Shown: piece by piece, positions 25,796 to 34,989 of the stretch
Layout of the letters: every line of letters begins with the position of its first letter
How positions within the stretch are numbered: position 1 is the stretch's first letter
Source: Priestia filamentosa
GTDB lineage: Bacteria; Bacillota; Bacilli; Bacillales; Bacillaceae_H
Assembly: GCF_900177535.1 (NCBI RefSeq)
Contig: NZ_FXAJ01000007.1
Location: 124,001 to 188,000, forward strand
Length of the DNA stretch: 64,000 nucleotides
Direction of reading: 5' to 3'
Made by a program: the position numbers and the translations under genes
Notes under the pieces: model-generated
The model's database searches: none
What the model saw: the letters and a program-made list of their open reading frames with translations, nothing else
Told to the model about the DNA's origin: nothing

Positions 25796-26557
25796 TTAAA
25801 AGATGTATTCTTCTCCATCCTCTGGAACTTCAATACGAGAAGACATATCTTTATCTTGAATAAAGGTGTGTAAATCTTCACGAGACAATCCCCAGTGGTT
25901 GACAGCTTCCATGTGAACGACAACAATTTGAGCGTTCGATGCTGCTTTGTATACTTCATATATATCCGCTTTTCCCATAACAAGAGAACCACCTTCAAAG
26001 AATTGATTATTGCCCCCGTTGACTACGATGATTTCTGGGTTATGCTTACTAATCTCTTCTTGAACCCCGTCATACCATACTGTATCTCCTGCTACATATA
26101 ATGTTTTCTCACTTGAATGTTTGAAAACAACTCCACATACTAAACCTGCAAGCTTTAAAATTTCTCCTCTTCCATGCTCGCCTTTTGTTTTGACTAATCC
26201 AATACCTTCAAAAATTGTATCCTCTGTTAACACCTCTATATTTTGAAAACCGGCATTTTTAACTTCTTCCTCATCTTCTTCATTTTGCACAAACACTTTA
26301 ATGTCTTTCGGCAGCACTTCTTTAGCCGCTTCGTCAAAGTGATCTAAATGAAGGTGAGTCAAAATAACGGCATCAATTCCATTTATAATATCGTCAACAG
26401 ATGTGGGTAAGCTCACTAAAGGATTCTTTTCGTCTTGTCTTGGAGAATTTGGGAAAGGAGGGTATGTTCCTTTCTCAGCTAACATTGGATCAATTAAGAA
26501 TTTTTTATTTGCATATTCTACAACTAATGTTGCATTTCGAATGTGTTTAATATTCAT
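25796..26557 (-). CDS. Metallo-beta-lactamase-fold hydrolase (UlaG-like)
   Basis: 253 aa. The zinc-binding HLHLDHFDEAA motif (HxHxDH), the start MNIKHIRNATLVVEYANKKF, LYVAGDTVWYDG and the terminal VVHMEAVNHWGLSR histidine identify an MBL-fold metal-dependent hydrolase of the UlaG/YtkL-like group. Substrate unknown. The internal ATG at 26557 was chosen because AAGGAG lies nine bases upstream; the 40-codon extension has no such site. It is divergent from an Lrp-type regulator, which likely controls it. Confidence 0.88.
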   Translation of the reverse strand: MNIKHIRNATLVVEYANKKFLIDPMLAEKGTYPPFPNSPRQDEKNPLVSLPTSVDDIINGIDAVILTHLHLDHFDEAAKEVLPKDIKVFVQNEEDEEEVKNAGFQNIEVLTEDTIFEGIGLVKTKGEHGRGEILKLAGLVCGVVFKHSSEKTLYVAGDTVWYDGVQEEISKHNPEIIVVNGGNNQFFEGGSLVMGKADIYEVYKAASNAQIVVVHMEAVNHWGLSREDLHTFIQDKDMSSRIEVPEDGEEYIF

Positions 26558-26675
26558 GGTTACTAACTCCTTTTTTTTAATATACGGATAGTTTATACTA
26601 GGAACACATAGCGAATACAGGGATAAAATCAAGTCTTTTGGCCGTTTCACTTGATTTTTGAAAGGATTTGAATAC

Positions 26676-27089
26676 ATGTTAGATCATACAGATATGCATA
26701 TATTAGAAGAACTATCTAAGAACAGCCGCATCAAGATGAAAGAGTTAGGTGAGAAAGTTCATTTGACAGGACAAGCAGCCGCTTCTAGAGTAGCTAAATT
26801 AGAAGATAGCGGTGTGATTGAAGGATATACCATCAAAGTAAATGATGTGAAAATGGGATACTCTGTTCATGCATTAATTAATATTTATACTAAAGATACT
26901 CATCATCAGCCATATCTCTCTTTTGTAAAGAAGCAAGAAAAATATGTGATTAATAATTATAAGATTAGCGGAGATGGTTGTTATCTTCTCGAATGTAAAT
27001 TCTCATCCAATGAATCATTAGATCAGTTTCTTATCGAATTAAACAAACATGTTAACTACAAATTATCAATTGTTGTTAATAAACAATAG
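26676..27089 (+). CDS. Lrp/AsnC-family transcriptional regulator
   Basis: 137 aa. The AsnC-type helix-turn-helix is LDHTDMHILEELSKNSRIKM followed by LTGQAAASRVAKLEDSGVI. A RAM-type ligand domain occupies the rest (YSVHALINIYTKD...ISGDGCYLLECKF). ATG at 26676 is preceded by AAAGGA at nine bases; the longer TTG frame overlaps that site. It is transcribed divergently from the MBL hydrolase with about 120 bases between starts, so regulation of that gene is likely. Confidence 0.9.
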   Translation: MLDHTDMHILEELSKNSRIKMKELGEKVHLTGQAAASRVAKLEDSGVIEGYTIKVNDVKMGYSVHALINIYTKDTHHQPYLSFVKKQEKYVINNYKISGDGCYLLECKFSSNESLDQFLIELNKHVNYKLSIVVNKQ

Positions 27090-27305
27090 GGTATTGATTA
27101 CTACAGAATTTTTTACTGAGAAGAGAAAGTGAATGTACACTCGAAGAAATAAGGGGTATCAAGATTTCTTTAGTACATAAGCTATAGTCTAAAAAATTTA
27201 TATAGAGCCTGTTAATTTCATTTATGTAATATAACCTTAACATTTATTTATTATAATTAAGAATTTTAATAGACGTCTTATAAATAGTTACCATTAAACT
27301 AATAA

Positions 27306-27342
27306 AGTTGTTGTCTCCAATCTTGACTCGGAAACAACAACT
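27306..27342. terminator. Probable bidirectional terminator between lrp-like and GNAT genes
   Basis: AGTTGTTGT.TCC pairs with GGA.ACAACAACT with an 11-base loop. Flanking T-runs are weak on both strands. The remainder of 27090-27427 has no gene. Confidence 0.55.
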
Positions 27343-27427
27343 CTATTCATAGAAAACCAAGAAATAGTTACCATAAGACAAAGGCAAATAAGAACAGTAA
27401 ACAATCGCGTACGTTTATGTATTGATA

Positions 27428-27967
27428 TCAGTCTTTTGGATTAATCATAGCTAACACTTGATGATCTCTCCACTTTCCATTTACCTTAAGGTTTTGTCTA
27501 GCAATTCCTTCTTTATGAAAGCCTGCTTTTTCTAGTACACGTATAGAACCAATATTATGAGGTTGTACTCCAGCTTCTATTCGATGTAACTTCAATTCGC
27601 CAAATGCATAATTTACAATTAACTTTGTAGCCTCAGTCGTAAGTCCTCTGCCGTTATATTTTTCGTCTAAAAAATAGCCAATAACAGCACTTTGAGATGA
27701 CCCTCGGATAATATGAAAAAGATTAATCGTCCCTACTAGTTTGTCCTCACCATTTTCAAAGATACCAAAATAATAGTCTTGATCTTGTTTTACATGTTCA
27801 GCAGCTTCTTTAATTCTTTTCACTTGACCTTCAATTGTATAGAAGTCACCACTGCGGGTCATGGCAAACTGTTCAAAAAAATTGCGGTTCTCTTTTTGCA
27901 AATCTAGCAATGATTGAGCATCATCAGTGGTAAATGGGCGTAGATGTATATTTTCTCCTTTAATCAT
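27428..27967 (-). CDS. RimJ/RimL-type GNAT N-acetyltransferase
   Basis: 179 aa. Features: IHLRPFTTDDAQSLLDL at the start, VIGYFLDEKYNGRGLTTEATKLI as the acetyl-CoA loop and LHRIEAGVQPHNIGSIRVLEK with the closing KAGFHKEGIAR motif. This is the Acetyltransf_3 (RimJ/RimL, YjcK/YdaF) class that acts on ribosomal-protein or other N-termini. AAAGGAGAAG precedes the ATG. Stand-alone gene. Confidence 0.9.
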   Translation of the reverse strand: MIKGENIHLRPFTTDDAQSLLDLQKENRNFFEQFAMTRSGDFYTIEGQVKRIKEAAEHVKQDQDYYFGIFENGEDKLVGTINLFHIIRGSSQSAVIGYFLDEKYNGRGLTTEATKLIVNYAFGELKLHRIEAGVQPHNIGSIRVLEKAGFHKEGIARQNLKVNGKWRDHQVLAMINPKD

Positions 27968-28394
27968 GGACTTCTCCTTTTCGATTTGTAAGTTTATTTG
28001 GTATTAACGAGCCCTATTACTATATATAACATCATTTTATAGTAATTGGTGTTATTTCGTTTAAACAATATTAAAACTCAGTAATTCATGACTCTTCTCA
28101 AACATATGAGGATTGAATAATCATCCTTACATCCATAAACACGAAACAAGCTATAAATATAGTTATGGCTGGCCTTTTTACAATTGAAACTTTCACCTCT
28201 TATTACGCAAGCTTGTAAGTATGTCTATAAAGGGAAGACAAATTATCTTTTTTTATATTCTACATACAACCCCAGTCTTACTATTTTATCGGTCTGAAAC
28301 CACTTACTTCTCTCACACATCCCCCATATAATAAATATACACCGCTTGACCTTCATACAATTTATGTAAATAGTTTCATTAAAGGAGGAAGGAA
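27968..28394. other. Intergenic region, nothing recognised
   Basis: About 430 AT-rich bases between divergent genes. No open frame with a ribosome binding site, no strong hairpin and no clear promoter pair was found. Confidence 0.5.
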
Positions 28395-29153
28395 ATGAAC
28401 AGTTATGCACCGTATTTTTTAATGGCCGGAATCTTTATTCTTATAATCTGCACGATTTTCTTTGCACGAAAACAACACGTTGTATTGAAAAAAGTAGGGT
28501 TTATATGTTGGATATCTCTCGTCTTTTATTTTCTCACCGAATATATCGTTATTAGGGCAAGTACTGTTTCCTACAGTTTTTTTCAACAACCAATGAGTGA
28601 TCTTGGAGTAACAACGTGTGGAAAGAACACGTACATTCTTGCTTCTTATGAAATCTGCTCTCCTTATCATTTGCTAATGAATTGGACATTTACCATTACG
28701 GGTCTTGTCATTTTAACAGGGAGCATTGGGCTACATCAATTTTGGCCTCATAAGCAAAAAACTAAGATTGCCACTGCATTGCTTATCACCTTTGGAATAA
28801 GCTATAGCATTTCCGGAATTGTCCCCGCTGATCTTCATTTTCTTTGGCATACACTCTCTTCTTTTCCAGGAATGATTGTTCAAATCCCCGCCCTCTTAAT
28901 AATTGGTATATCTATTCGGAAAGCAAGACCGAAATTAGCACTGTGGACTTTTTTCTGTTCGTCTGTCACCACGATTTCACTTCTTCTAATCCTTTTGCTT
29001 CCTTTATTTCCTGAGCTTCCTGGGGGACTATTACAGCGAATACTATATGGATCCGTTTATTTATGGATGGCTGCTACAGCCCTTGTTCTTTGGAGAAAAG
29101 AGCATATAAACGTAAAAGATACGCCCTCTAAGTATACTTCTAGAAAAATATAA
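28395..29153 (+). CDS. DUF998-type integral membrane protein
   Basis: 252-aa protein with about seven hydrophobic helices. It has the DUF998 pattern: QPMSDLGVTTCGKNTYI after the second helix, then LLITFGISYSISGIVPADLH...LHTLSSFPG-like spacing. These membrane proteins have no established function. AAAGGAGGAAGGAA precedes the ATG. The gene stands alone. Confidence 0.8.
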   Translation: MNSYAPYFLMAGIFILIICTIFFARKQHVVLKKVGFICWISLVFYFLTEYIVIRASTVSYSFFQQPMSDLGVTTCGKNTYILASYEICSPYHLLMNWTFTITGLVILTGSIGLHQFWPHKQKTKIATALLITFGISYSISGIVPADLHFLWHTLSSFPGMIVQIPALLIIGISIRKARPKLALWTFFCSSVTTISLLLILLLPLFPELPGGLLQRILYGSVYLWMAATALVLWRKEHINVKDTPSKYTSRKI

Positions 29154-29407
29154 TTCTTGCTTATATTTCTATAATTCATGCAATGAACATTTGGTATATA
29201 AGATATATATAATAAGCATTTATCTACCGATGTGTTTAACCATAATTAAACACATCAGCTATTATACGTAATTTTCTTTCCTCTCTTTCTGTTGCCACTT
29301 CTAGAGCAATTATGAATTAAATTGGGGATGCAAATACTCACTTAACCCTTTCAAAGCCCATTGAGCAAGATATTTTTGAAATATATAATAGATTCATATA
29401 GAAAGCA

Positions 29408-29734
29408 TTACATCTCAAAAAAACGATGTCTTTCAACTTTACAAACTCTAATCGAGAAATTTTTGTACCATTCCCTTTTCCCTTTATCTTGCGCTACCTT
29501 ATGTGCGGAGTTTTCTTTCCAAGATTTTATTGATTCTAGGGAATCCCAATAGGAGATTGTAATCCCTAACTCTCGATCTCTAGCGCTTTCTATCCCTAAG
29601 AAGCCTTTCTGCTTAGAAGCCAGTTCGACCATTTTATTAGACATTACTTCATATCCTTTATCTCCTTCAGTCCGCTGTGAAGTAAAAATCACTGCAAAAT
29701 AAGGTGGTTCAATATTTCGAGCCGCGCCAACCAT
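29408..29734 (-). CDS. Antibiotic biosynthesis monooxygenase (ABM) domain protein
   Basis: 108-aa ferredoxin-like alpha/beta-barrel protein: YFAVIFTSQRTEGDKGYEVM followed by ASKQKGFLGIESARD and ISYWDSLESIKSWKENSAH, the ABM pattern. Some members degrade heme or oxidise polyketides, while many have no known substrate. ATG at 29734 is preceded by AAGGGGG at about eight bases. The longer frame to 29767 lacks such a site. Confidence 0.85.
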   Translation of the reverse strand: MVGAARNIEPPYFAVIFTSQRTEGDKGYEVMSNKMVELASKQKGFLGIESARDRELGITISYWDSLESIKSWKENSAHKVAQDKGKREWYKNFSIRVCKVERHRFFEM

Positions 29735-29849
29735 ATGTTTTTCCCCCTTAGAAAAGTTGAAGTACATTCGATATTGAAAAGTTCAATATCATCGAGCATC
29801 CTAATATATTTATACAAAACGAATTTATATAGTGATGGCTAATCAAAAC

Positions 29850-30215
29850 TTAAGGTGCCTTTGTAGAAGTGCCTTGATGAAAGAGCATTTGCCACTGTTC
29901 ACCTGTTAACTTCCAAATAGAACTGCGTAGGGAATATTCCATAGACCTATGTTTAAGTAATCTAAAGGTAGTTAAAACAATGTGGGGTGCTAATAGTTTA
30001 ATCTCAAAGTCTGTTATTGTCATTTCGCCTACAGTCTCTTCATTAGGAAGTCTATCTATCGTTATTTCTTTATTAAAAATACGACCAGAACTTCCGAATT
30101 CCACAAAATCATGTGCTAAAAACTCCTCTAACTCTACAACAGATTTGCGCACGTCTGGTTGTAGCAATTTTTCTTCAAGAATATAAAGATGTTCTTTTAG
30201 TTCTATCTCTTTCAT
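29850..30215 (-). CDS. DUF4440/SnoaL-like protein
   Basis: 121 aa, NTF2-like cone fold. LEEKLLQPDVRKSVVELEEF, LAHDFVEFGSSGRIFNKE and the final SSIWKLTGEQWQMLFHQGT are typical of DUF4440 proteins. GGGGGAG six bases before ATG 30215 decides the start. It is divergent from the MFS transporter at 30318. Function unknown. Confidence 0.85.
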   Translation of the reverse strand: MKEIELKEHLYILEEKLLQPDVRKSVVELEEFLAHDFVEFGSSGRIFNKEITIDRLPNEETVGEMTITDFEIKLLAPHIVLTTFRLLKHRSMEYSLRSSIWKLTGEQWQMLFHQGTSTKAP

Positions 30216-30317
30216 TAAACACTCCCCCTTCATCAAGCTATTATATAGAAAATAATACCACATGAAGTAAAATAGAATGGGACCATTGGTTATATACTAG
30301 AATAGGAGATTCCTGTT

Positions 30318-31544
30318 ATGAACAAATCATATTATTCCGTTTTAATTAGTCAAGTAACAACTAACTTAGGCTTTTCTTTATATACAATGACAGTTATCTT
30401 ATTTCTTCATCATCTAACCGATTCCACATTTCTCACATCTCTCGTTACACTAGTGAGTATACTTGCTCGTATGTTAGGAAGCACTATGCTTCCTCTATTT
30501 TCTACTAAACTTCACTTTCAGCCTCTTCTTTTGCTGTCACAAATTATGCAGTTTACTTTCTTACTAATTTTATTGTTTTTATTGACTGAAAAGGATTCAC
30601 CAGCTCTAATTTTCCTAACCTTTTCAATCATTGGGGTTGTTTCATTCTTTAATGGCTGGTTCTCCCCCTTGAAAACAACGATGATTAGAGTTATTGTACC
30701 ATCTGAAAGTAGAATAAAAGCTAATAGCTTATTATCTACAGTTGATCAAACATTTCAATTCATTGGCTGGTCATTTGGTGGATTTCTATTAGCCTTTTTA
30801 GGAAAAGAATCTACATTAGTGTTTACATTATCTTTAATCCTTATTTCGATGATCTCCCTCTTATGTATAGGAACCGTCTATAAAAGTCCTTATACCCTTA
30901 AACAGGAGTCATTCACTTCTAGTTTATTTAATGGATGGCAATATCTTTTTACCGATAAAAAGATAAGAGTGCTCATTATTATGGACTTAATAGAGTCTTG
31001 GGCAGGGGTGATATGGATAGGGGCTATATCCTTAGCATTTGTACAAGAAGCTTTGCATAAAGGAGAAACATGGTGGGGATATATTAATGGAGCGTACTAT
31101 CTAGGAAGTATGATTGGTGGATTCCTTATATATCGCATGTCTATTAAGCTAAATAAGAACTTGATGCTTCTCATGCTATTAGGAGCTAGTTCATTTGGAT
31201 TTCTCACCCTTTCGTACGGGGTTGTATCTAGCCCCACTCTCGCCCTTATCCTAGTTCTCTCTATGGATCCCTCCTATATTCTCAGAGATTTATGCCAAGA
31301 AACAATTTTTCAAAATGCTGCTGATGGGCATACTTTAACAAAAATAATGGCAGCACGATCAACACTCGTACAGTTCATTTTTCTCTTAGCTATTATAGGA
31401 ACAGGTCTAATCTCTGAAATGTTTAGTATCCGTTTCGTGTATATAGTAGCAGGTATCTTGTTATTAGCATCTGTTATATACGGATTTTCTCACTTTTTGT
31501 TTCAATCGAACCGTACTAATGTAAAGAAAGAGTTAGATTGTTAG
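30318..31544 (+). CDS. MFS transporter
   Basis: 408-aa membrane protein with about twelve hydrophobic segments. The early part is LTDSTFLTSLVTLVSILARM, and a conserved SFFNGWFSPLKTTMIRVIVP segment follows the fourth helix. It resembles MFS_3-type exporters (MefA/enterobactin-exporter-like). Substrate unknown. ATAGGAGATTCCTGTT precedes the ATG, and a hairpin follows at 31590. Confidence 0.88.
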   Translation: MNKSYYSVLISQVTTNLGFSLYTMTVILFLHHLTDSTFLTSLVTLVSILARMLGSTMLPLFSTKLHFQPLLLLSQIMQFTFLLILLFLLTEKDSPALIFLTFSIIGVVSFFNGWFSPLKTTMIRVIVPSESRIKANSLLSTVDQTFQFIGWSFGGFLLAFLGKESTLVFTLSLILISMISLLCIGTVYKSPYTLKQESFTSSLFNGWQYLFTDKKIRVLIIMDLIESWAGVIWIGAISLAFVQEALHKGETWWGYINGAYYLGSMIGGFLIYRMSIKLNKNLMLLMLLGASSFGFLTLSYGVVSSPTLALILVLSMDPSYILRDLCQETIFQNAADGHTLTKIMAARSTLVQFIFLLAIIGTGLISEMFSIRFVYIVAGILLLASVIYGFSHFLFQSNRTNVKKELDC

Positions 31545-31589
31545 GGACGTTCTTTAATAAGGACTCTAATTAAACTATATACAAATGAA

Positions 31590-31623
31590 GCCAAAAACTT
31601 CTCCTGTTTAGAGAAGTTTTGGC
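31590..31623. terminator. Probable bidirectional terminator
   Basis: GCCAAAA.CTTCTC pairs with GAGAAG.TTTTGGC across a seven-base loop between convergent genes. The T-run is short on both strands. Confidence 0.65.
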
Positions 31624-31660
31624 CATATTAATTTCATAAAAAAACGCTACATTCAATTCT

Positions 31661-32572
31661 CTAATGCTCCTCTTTAGTTGCTGAATTTCCGATGAATCGA
31701 TTTAATCCTCTCTTATATTCTTCCAGCTCACGACTACCTGTAACAGGCTCAATCTGTTCCAATGAGGAAAGAGAACTGCTAATGATAAATTTACGAGGAG
31801 AAGCGTTATCCTCCAATACTTCATCATAAATAAAGGTAATAATCTCCAAACACTCTTTTTGTTTCGTTTCATCCCCAACATTGTTCTTCACAAAACGTTT
31901 CAATGCTGATGTTACACGGATAAATTCAGTTGAAGAATGCTCATCCCTTCGCTCTTCAAATAAAGAAGTGATTACCTTTTCACTAAACAGGGGTTCCCTA
32001 TTCCCAATTCCTGTTTCTATCATTTTTTTAGTATGTTCCATGCAATAACGAACAGCATGTTCAATTGTTAAAGAAGTGTTTAAGATTTTATTTGTTCTAA
32101 GAACATTGTTAAGCATCCCATCAAATAACACAGCTCCATCAAATAATTCGGAATGTTTTCCTTGGGGGAAGATTTGTTGAAATCGTTTATATATCCAATT
32201 TAAAGTTGAGATTTTCAGTTCTTCTATATAATGAAAAATCTTTTTTTCGTTCAAGACTAATGTTGTTTCAATAATCTTAGATATGTTATTTTCCGCTATA
32301 AAATCCATCATAAAAATCATTTGCTTCTCAAACATATGACAATCACTATCGGTATATTCATCCGCTAATTTTTCACGTTGTACAATCATTGTTTCTTGTA
32401 AAGTAGACAGCAATGATAATAAAAGTTCACTTTTAGATGAAAAATATTTATAAAATGTTCCTTTTGAAATATCACTTCGTTCTAGAATATCTTGGATGGA
32501 AGTATCAAGATATCCTTTTTCTATAAAAAGCTTGTGCGCTTCTTCTAAAATGTCTTGTTGTTTCTTGTTCAT
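31661..32572 (-). CDS. TetR/AcrR-family regulator, extended C-terminus
   Basis: 303 aa, about 100 residues longer than a usual TetR. The N-terminal helix-turn-helix reads IQDILERSDISKGTFYKYFS. The long effector region ends with a charged tail. It is divergent from the cytochrome P450 gene, with two operator-like dyads between them. It most likely represses the P450 and perhaps itself in response to a lipophilic ligand. AAAGGAGTTATAAG precedes the ATG. Confidence 0.9.
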   Translation of the reverse strand: MNKKQQDILEEAHKLFIEKGYLDTSIQDILERSDISKGTFYKYFSSKSELLLSLLSTLQETMIVQREKLADEYTDSDCHMFEKQMIFMMDFIAENNISKIIETTLVLNEKKIFHYIEELKISTLNWIYKRFQQIFPQGKHSELFDGAVLFDGMLNNVLRTNKILNTSLTIEHAVRYCMEHTKKMIETGIGNREPLFSEKVITSLFEERRDEHSSTEFIRVTSALKRFVKNNVGDETKQKECLEIITFIYDEVLEDNASPRKFIISSSLSSLEQIEPVTGSRELEEYKRGLNRFIGNSATKEEH

Positions 32573-32682
32573 CTTATAACTCCTTTATTCATACTTGCTC
32601 TTCTATTTAATATATCTCATGTAGCTTTTACATTATAGAATTTTTCTTATCTCTTGATGAATGGATAAAAATAATTATATAC

Positions 32683-32733
32683 TTGTAGTACAATAAATAT
32701 ACCAGTAGTACAAAAATGAACTAATGGTATAAT
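32683..32733 (+). promoter_or_regulatory. P450 promoter with two TetR-type operators
   Basis: TTGTAGTACAA, an 11-bp palindrome, lies at 32683-32693, and a second copy of its GTAGTACAA half at 32705-32713, exactly 20 bases apart. The second copy covers the -35 position of an extended -10 promoter (TGG-TATAAT, -10 at 32728-32733) reading into the P450 gene. Confidence 0.65.
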
Positions 32734-32835
32734 TAAAATTAAAAATTTTTAGTTTTTATTATAAAGAGATTACAAAAAAGCATGTAGAAAAACAAGGAGC
32801 ACTGCTAGAGGATGCTCTATGAAAGGAAGATTATG

Positions 32836-34089
32836 ATGGAGAATTCAAATCAACGTTTACCTGAAAAAGAAGTATTAGGCTTACTTAGTGGCAAGAATGG
32901 TGAAGATCCATTTCCTTTATTCGCACAACTTCGAGAAATAGGACCTGTTATCTCTATTTCATCTCCACTGCCTGGCACAAATCAGCAAGCATGGTTGGTT
33001 ACGCGTATGGAAGAAGCTATGCAGCTATTAAAAGATCACACTCACTTCACTGTAGATCAAAGTACAATCGAAGGCCAAGTAGATATTCGGAAAGGTAACA
33101 GTGATGCCTCTGCTCCACCTACCTTTTTAACCGGAAAATCAATGCTTTCCGTTGATAACCCTGATCATAAACGATTGCGTAGACTTGTATCAAAAGCTTT
33201 TACACCACGTTATATGGAAAGTTTGCGTCCCCGCGTTCAGAAAATTGCTGATGAGTTGCTTGATCAAGTTATAAATAAGGGTGAAATGGATATTGTGAAA
33301 GACTATGCTTATCCGTTACCAATTAACGTGATTTCTGACATGCTTGGCGTACCTCAATCAGATCAAGGAAAAATTCACAAATGGTCTTCAGCCATTGCGC
33401 ATGGTTTAGGACTAGGAAGAAAAGAACCAGGAGTTGCAGAACAAATAAAAGCTTTTGGTGAATACATCGCAAAGCTTGTGGAAGACAAGCGTCACCATCC
33501 TAGCGATGATCTCATTAGCCAGCTGATTGCAATTGAAGAAGAGGGAGATAAACTTAGCATAGAAGAACTTCTTTCAATGATTTCTCTATTAATTTTTGCT
33601 GGACATGAAACAACTTCAAACCTAATCGCAAACGGGACGTTAATATTATTAGATCGTCCAGAGCAGCTTGAAAAACTTAAAGAGAATGCTGATTTAGTTC
33701 CCTCAGCTGTAGAGGAATTGCTTCGTTTTAACGGACCTGCCACAATAGCAGGACCTCGCTTTGCTACTGAAGATATTGAATTTGCTGGCCAGCAGATGTC
33801 TAAAGGAGACATGGTTATTCCGATATTAAAATCAGCAAACCGGGATGAACTCAAATTTGCAGATTCAGAAGACCTCGATATTACACGTGAAATTAAACAA
33901 CATCTTGCTTTTGGACATGGCATTCATTCATGCTTAGGTGCACCATTAGCTCGTATAGAAGGAGACGTTGCATTTTCTACTCTTTTAAAACGTATGCCTA
34001 ATCTACGACTCAGCGTTCCTCGAGGAAACGTTAACTGGGAGTTCACTTTAAGTTCACAAGGATTATCCTCCCTTCCTGTTGCTTTTTAA
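32836..34089 (+). CDS. Cytochrome P450 (CYP107-like)
   Basis: About 417-aa soluble bacterial P450. The I-helix oxygen-binding motif is FAGHETT (about residue 255), the ExxR motif lies in VEELLRF (about 293), and the heme-ligand loop is FGHGIHSCLGAPLAR with the Cys near 366. It oxidises an unknown hydrophobic substrate and needs ferredoxin/reductase partners that are not encoded here. AAAGGA lies eight bases before ATG 32836; ATG 32833 and 32812 are also in frame. Regulation by the divergent TetR protein is likely. Confidence 0.93.
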   Translation: MENSNQRLPEKEVLGLLSGKNGEDPFPLFAQLREIGPVISISSPLPGTNQQAWLVTRMEEAMQLLKDHTHFTVDQSTIEGQVDIRKGNSDASAPPTFLTGKSMLSVDNPDHKRLRRLVSKAFTPRYMESLRPRVQKIADELLDQVINKGEMDIVKDYAYPLPINVISDMLGVPQSDQGKIHKWSSAIAHGLGLGRKEPGVAEQIKAFGEYIAKLVEDKRHHPSDDLISQLIAIEEEGDKLSIEELLSMISLLIFAGHETTSNLIANGTLILLDRPEQLEKLKENADLVPSAVEELLRFNGPATIAGPRFATEDIEFAGQQMSKGDMVIPILKSANRDELKFADSEDLDITREIKQHLAFGHGIHSCLGAPLARIEGDVAFSTLLKRMPNLRLSVPRGNVNWEFTLSSQGLSSLPVAF

Positions 34090-34130
34090 TCAAAATGGCG
34101 CAAGAAAGATACTTTAGCTAGAGATTTATG

Positions 34131-34163
34131 AAAAAGCACCCTTGCTAACAAAGGGTGCTTTTT
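34131..34163. terminator. Bidirectional terminator
   Basis: AAAAAGCACCCTT pairs with AAGGGTGCTTTTT over a seven-base loop. It separates the convergent P450 and YwnB-like genes. Confidence 0.9.
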
Positions 34164-34169
34164 CTTTTT

Positions 34170-34808
34170 TTATTGAGCTTCTCCTACAACAGAGAAGCGT
34201 TGCTTTATATGTTTTGGATTTTCAATTTCATCAACAACTGCAATGGCATAGTCCTCATAGCTGATATAGCTTTCTCCTTTATTGTTTAGGATAAGCTGCT
34301 CTCCACCTGTTTTGTACTCACCAGTTCTCTTTCCTGCTGGATCAAAAAAAGCAGCTGGACTAAGGTGTGTCCATTTTACATCTTCAGTCTTTTTAAATTC
34401 CTCTAAGCTTTTCCCCATATTTGTAGCTGTTGGAAGATATGCTTCAGGAAAATCAGGAGTGTCAAATAAGCGCGTTTTTTCTTCCTTATCAACATAAAGA
34501 CTGCCTGCTCCCCCAACCACAAGTACTCTTGTATCTGTTCCTTTTAGGGCTTCTATTAATACTCGGCCTGCTTCAATATGCTGCTGTTCTTCTCCATGTG
34601 GTGCGTTGAAAGCATTTACTACAACATTAAATTTTTGAAGATCTTCTTTCTTTAAGTCGAAAATATTTTTTTCTAGAACGTCTACTTCTTTATTTTCTAT
34701 CTTTCCTGCATTTCTTACAATCGCTGTTACTTCATGATCTCGATCTACCGCTTCTTTCAAAATTAAGTTCCCTGCTTTACCGCTTGCTCCAATAATACCA
34801 ATTCTCAT
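34170..34808 (-). CDS. NAD(P)-binding oxidoreductase, YwnB-like
   Basis: 212-aa Rossmann-fold protein of the NAD(P)H-binding/NmrA-like group. MRIGIIGASGKAGNLILKEA is the cofactor-binding start, then VVNAFNAP and VLVVGGAGSLYVDKE. The start at 34808 follows TAGGAGGAATAAAG; a 31-codon upstream extension has no binding site. The pairing with a divergent Rrf2 regulator mirrors ywnB-ywnA of B. subtilis. Its reaction is unknown, and regulation by the Rrf2 protein through 34832-34889 is inferred. Confidence 0.88.
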   Translation of the reverse strand: MRIGIIGASGKAGNLILKEAVDRDHEVTAIVRNAGKIENKEVDVLEKNIFDLKKEDLQKFNVVVNAFNAPHGEEQQHIEAGRVLIEALKGTDTRVLVVGGAGSLYVDKEEKTRLFDTPDFPEAYLPTATNMGKSLEEFKKTEDVKWTHLSPAAFFDPAGKRTGEYKTGGEQLILNNKGESYISYEDYAIAVVDEIENPKHIKQRFSVVGEAQ

Positions 34809-34831
34809 CTTTATTCCTCCTAAAAAAATAA

Positions 34832-34889
34832 ACTTGTAACTATTTAAATTACATGTAACAATAATAATTACAAGTGGGGTTTTTGTCAA
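34832..34889 (-). promoter_or_regulatory. ywnB-like promoter overlaid by a symmetric Rrf2-type operator
   Basis: Minus-strand TTGACA (34889-34884), 17 bases, TATTAT (34866-34861). ACTTGTAA (34832-34839), TTACATGTAA (34849-34858) and TTACAAGT (34868-34875) are arranged with exactly nine bases on each side, forming one larger dyad centred at 34853.5. The array covers the spacer and the start site. A further CTTGTAAC lies near 34934, upstream of the Rrf2 gene. Confidence 0.7.
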
Positions 34890-34989
34890 TAGAAAAGTCA
34901 CTCCCTTCTATCCTTTCTTTCTTTTCGTGTATAATAATGCTTGTAACTTCTATCAAATGGCTAGAATATGTGCAAGGAAGGTGACTGAC

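Noticed and set aside
33492-33923. 143-aa antisense frame in the P450 gene
   Set aside because: Shadow of the P450 coding frame, which has intact heme-binding and I-helix motifs.
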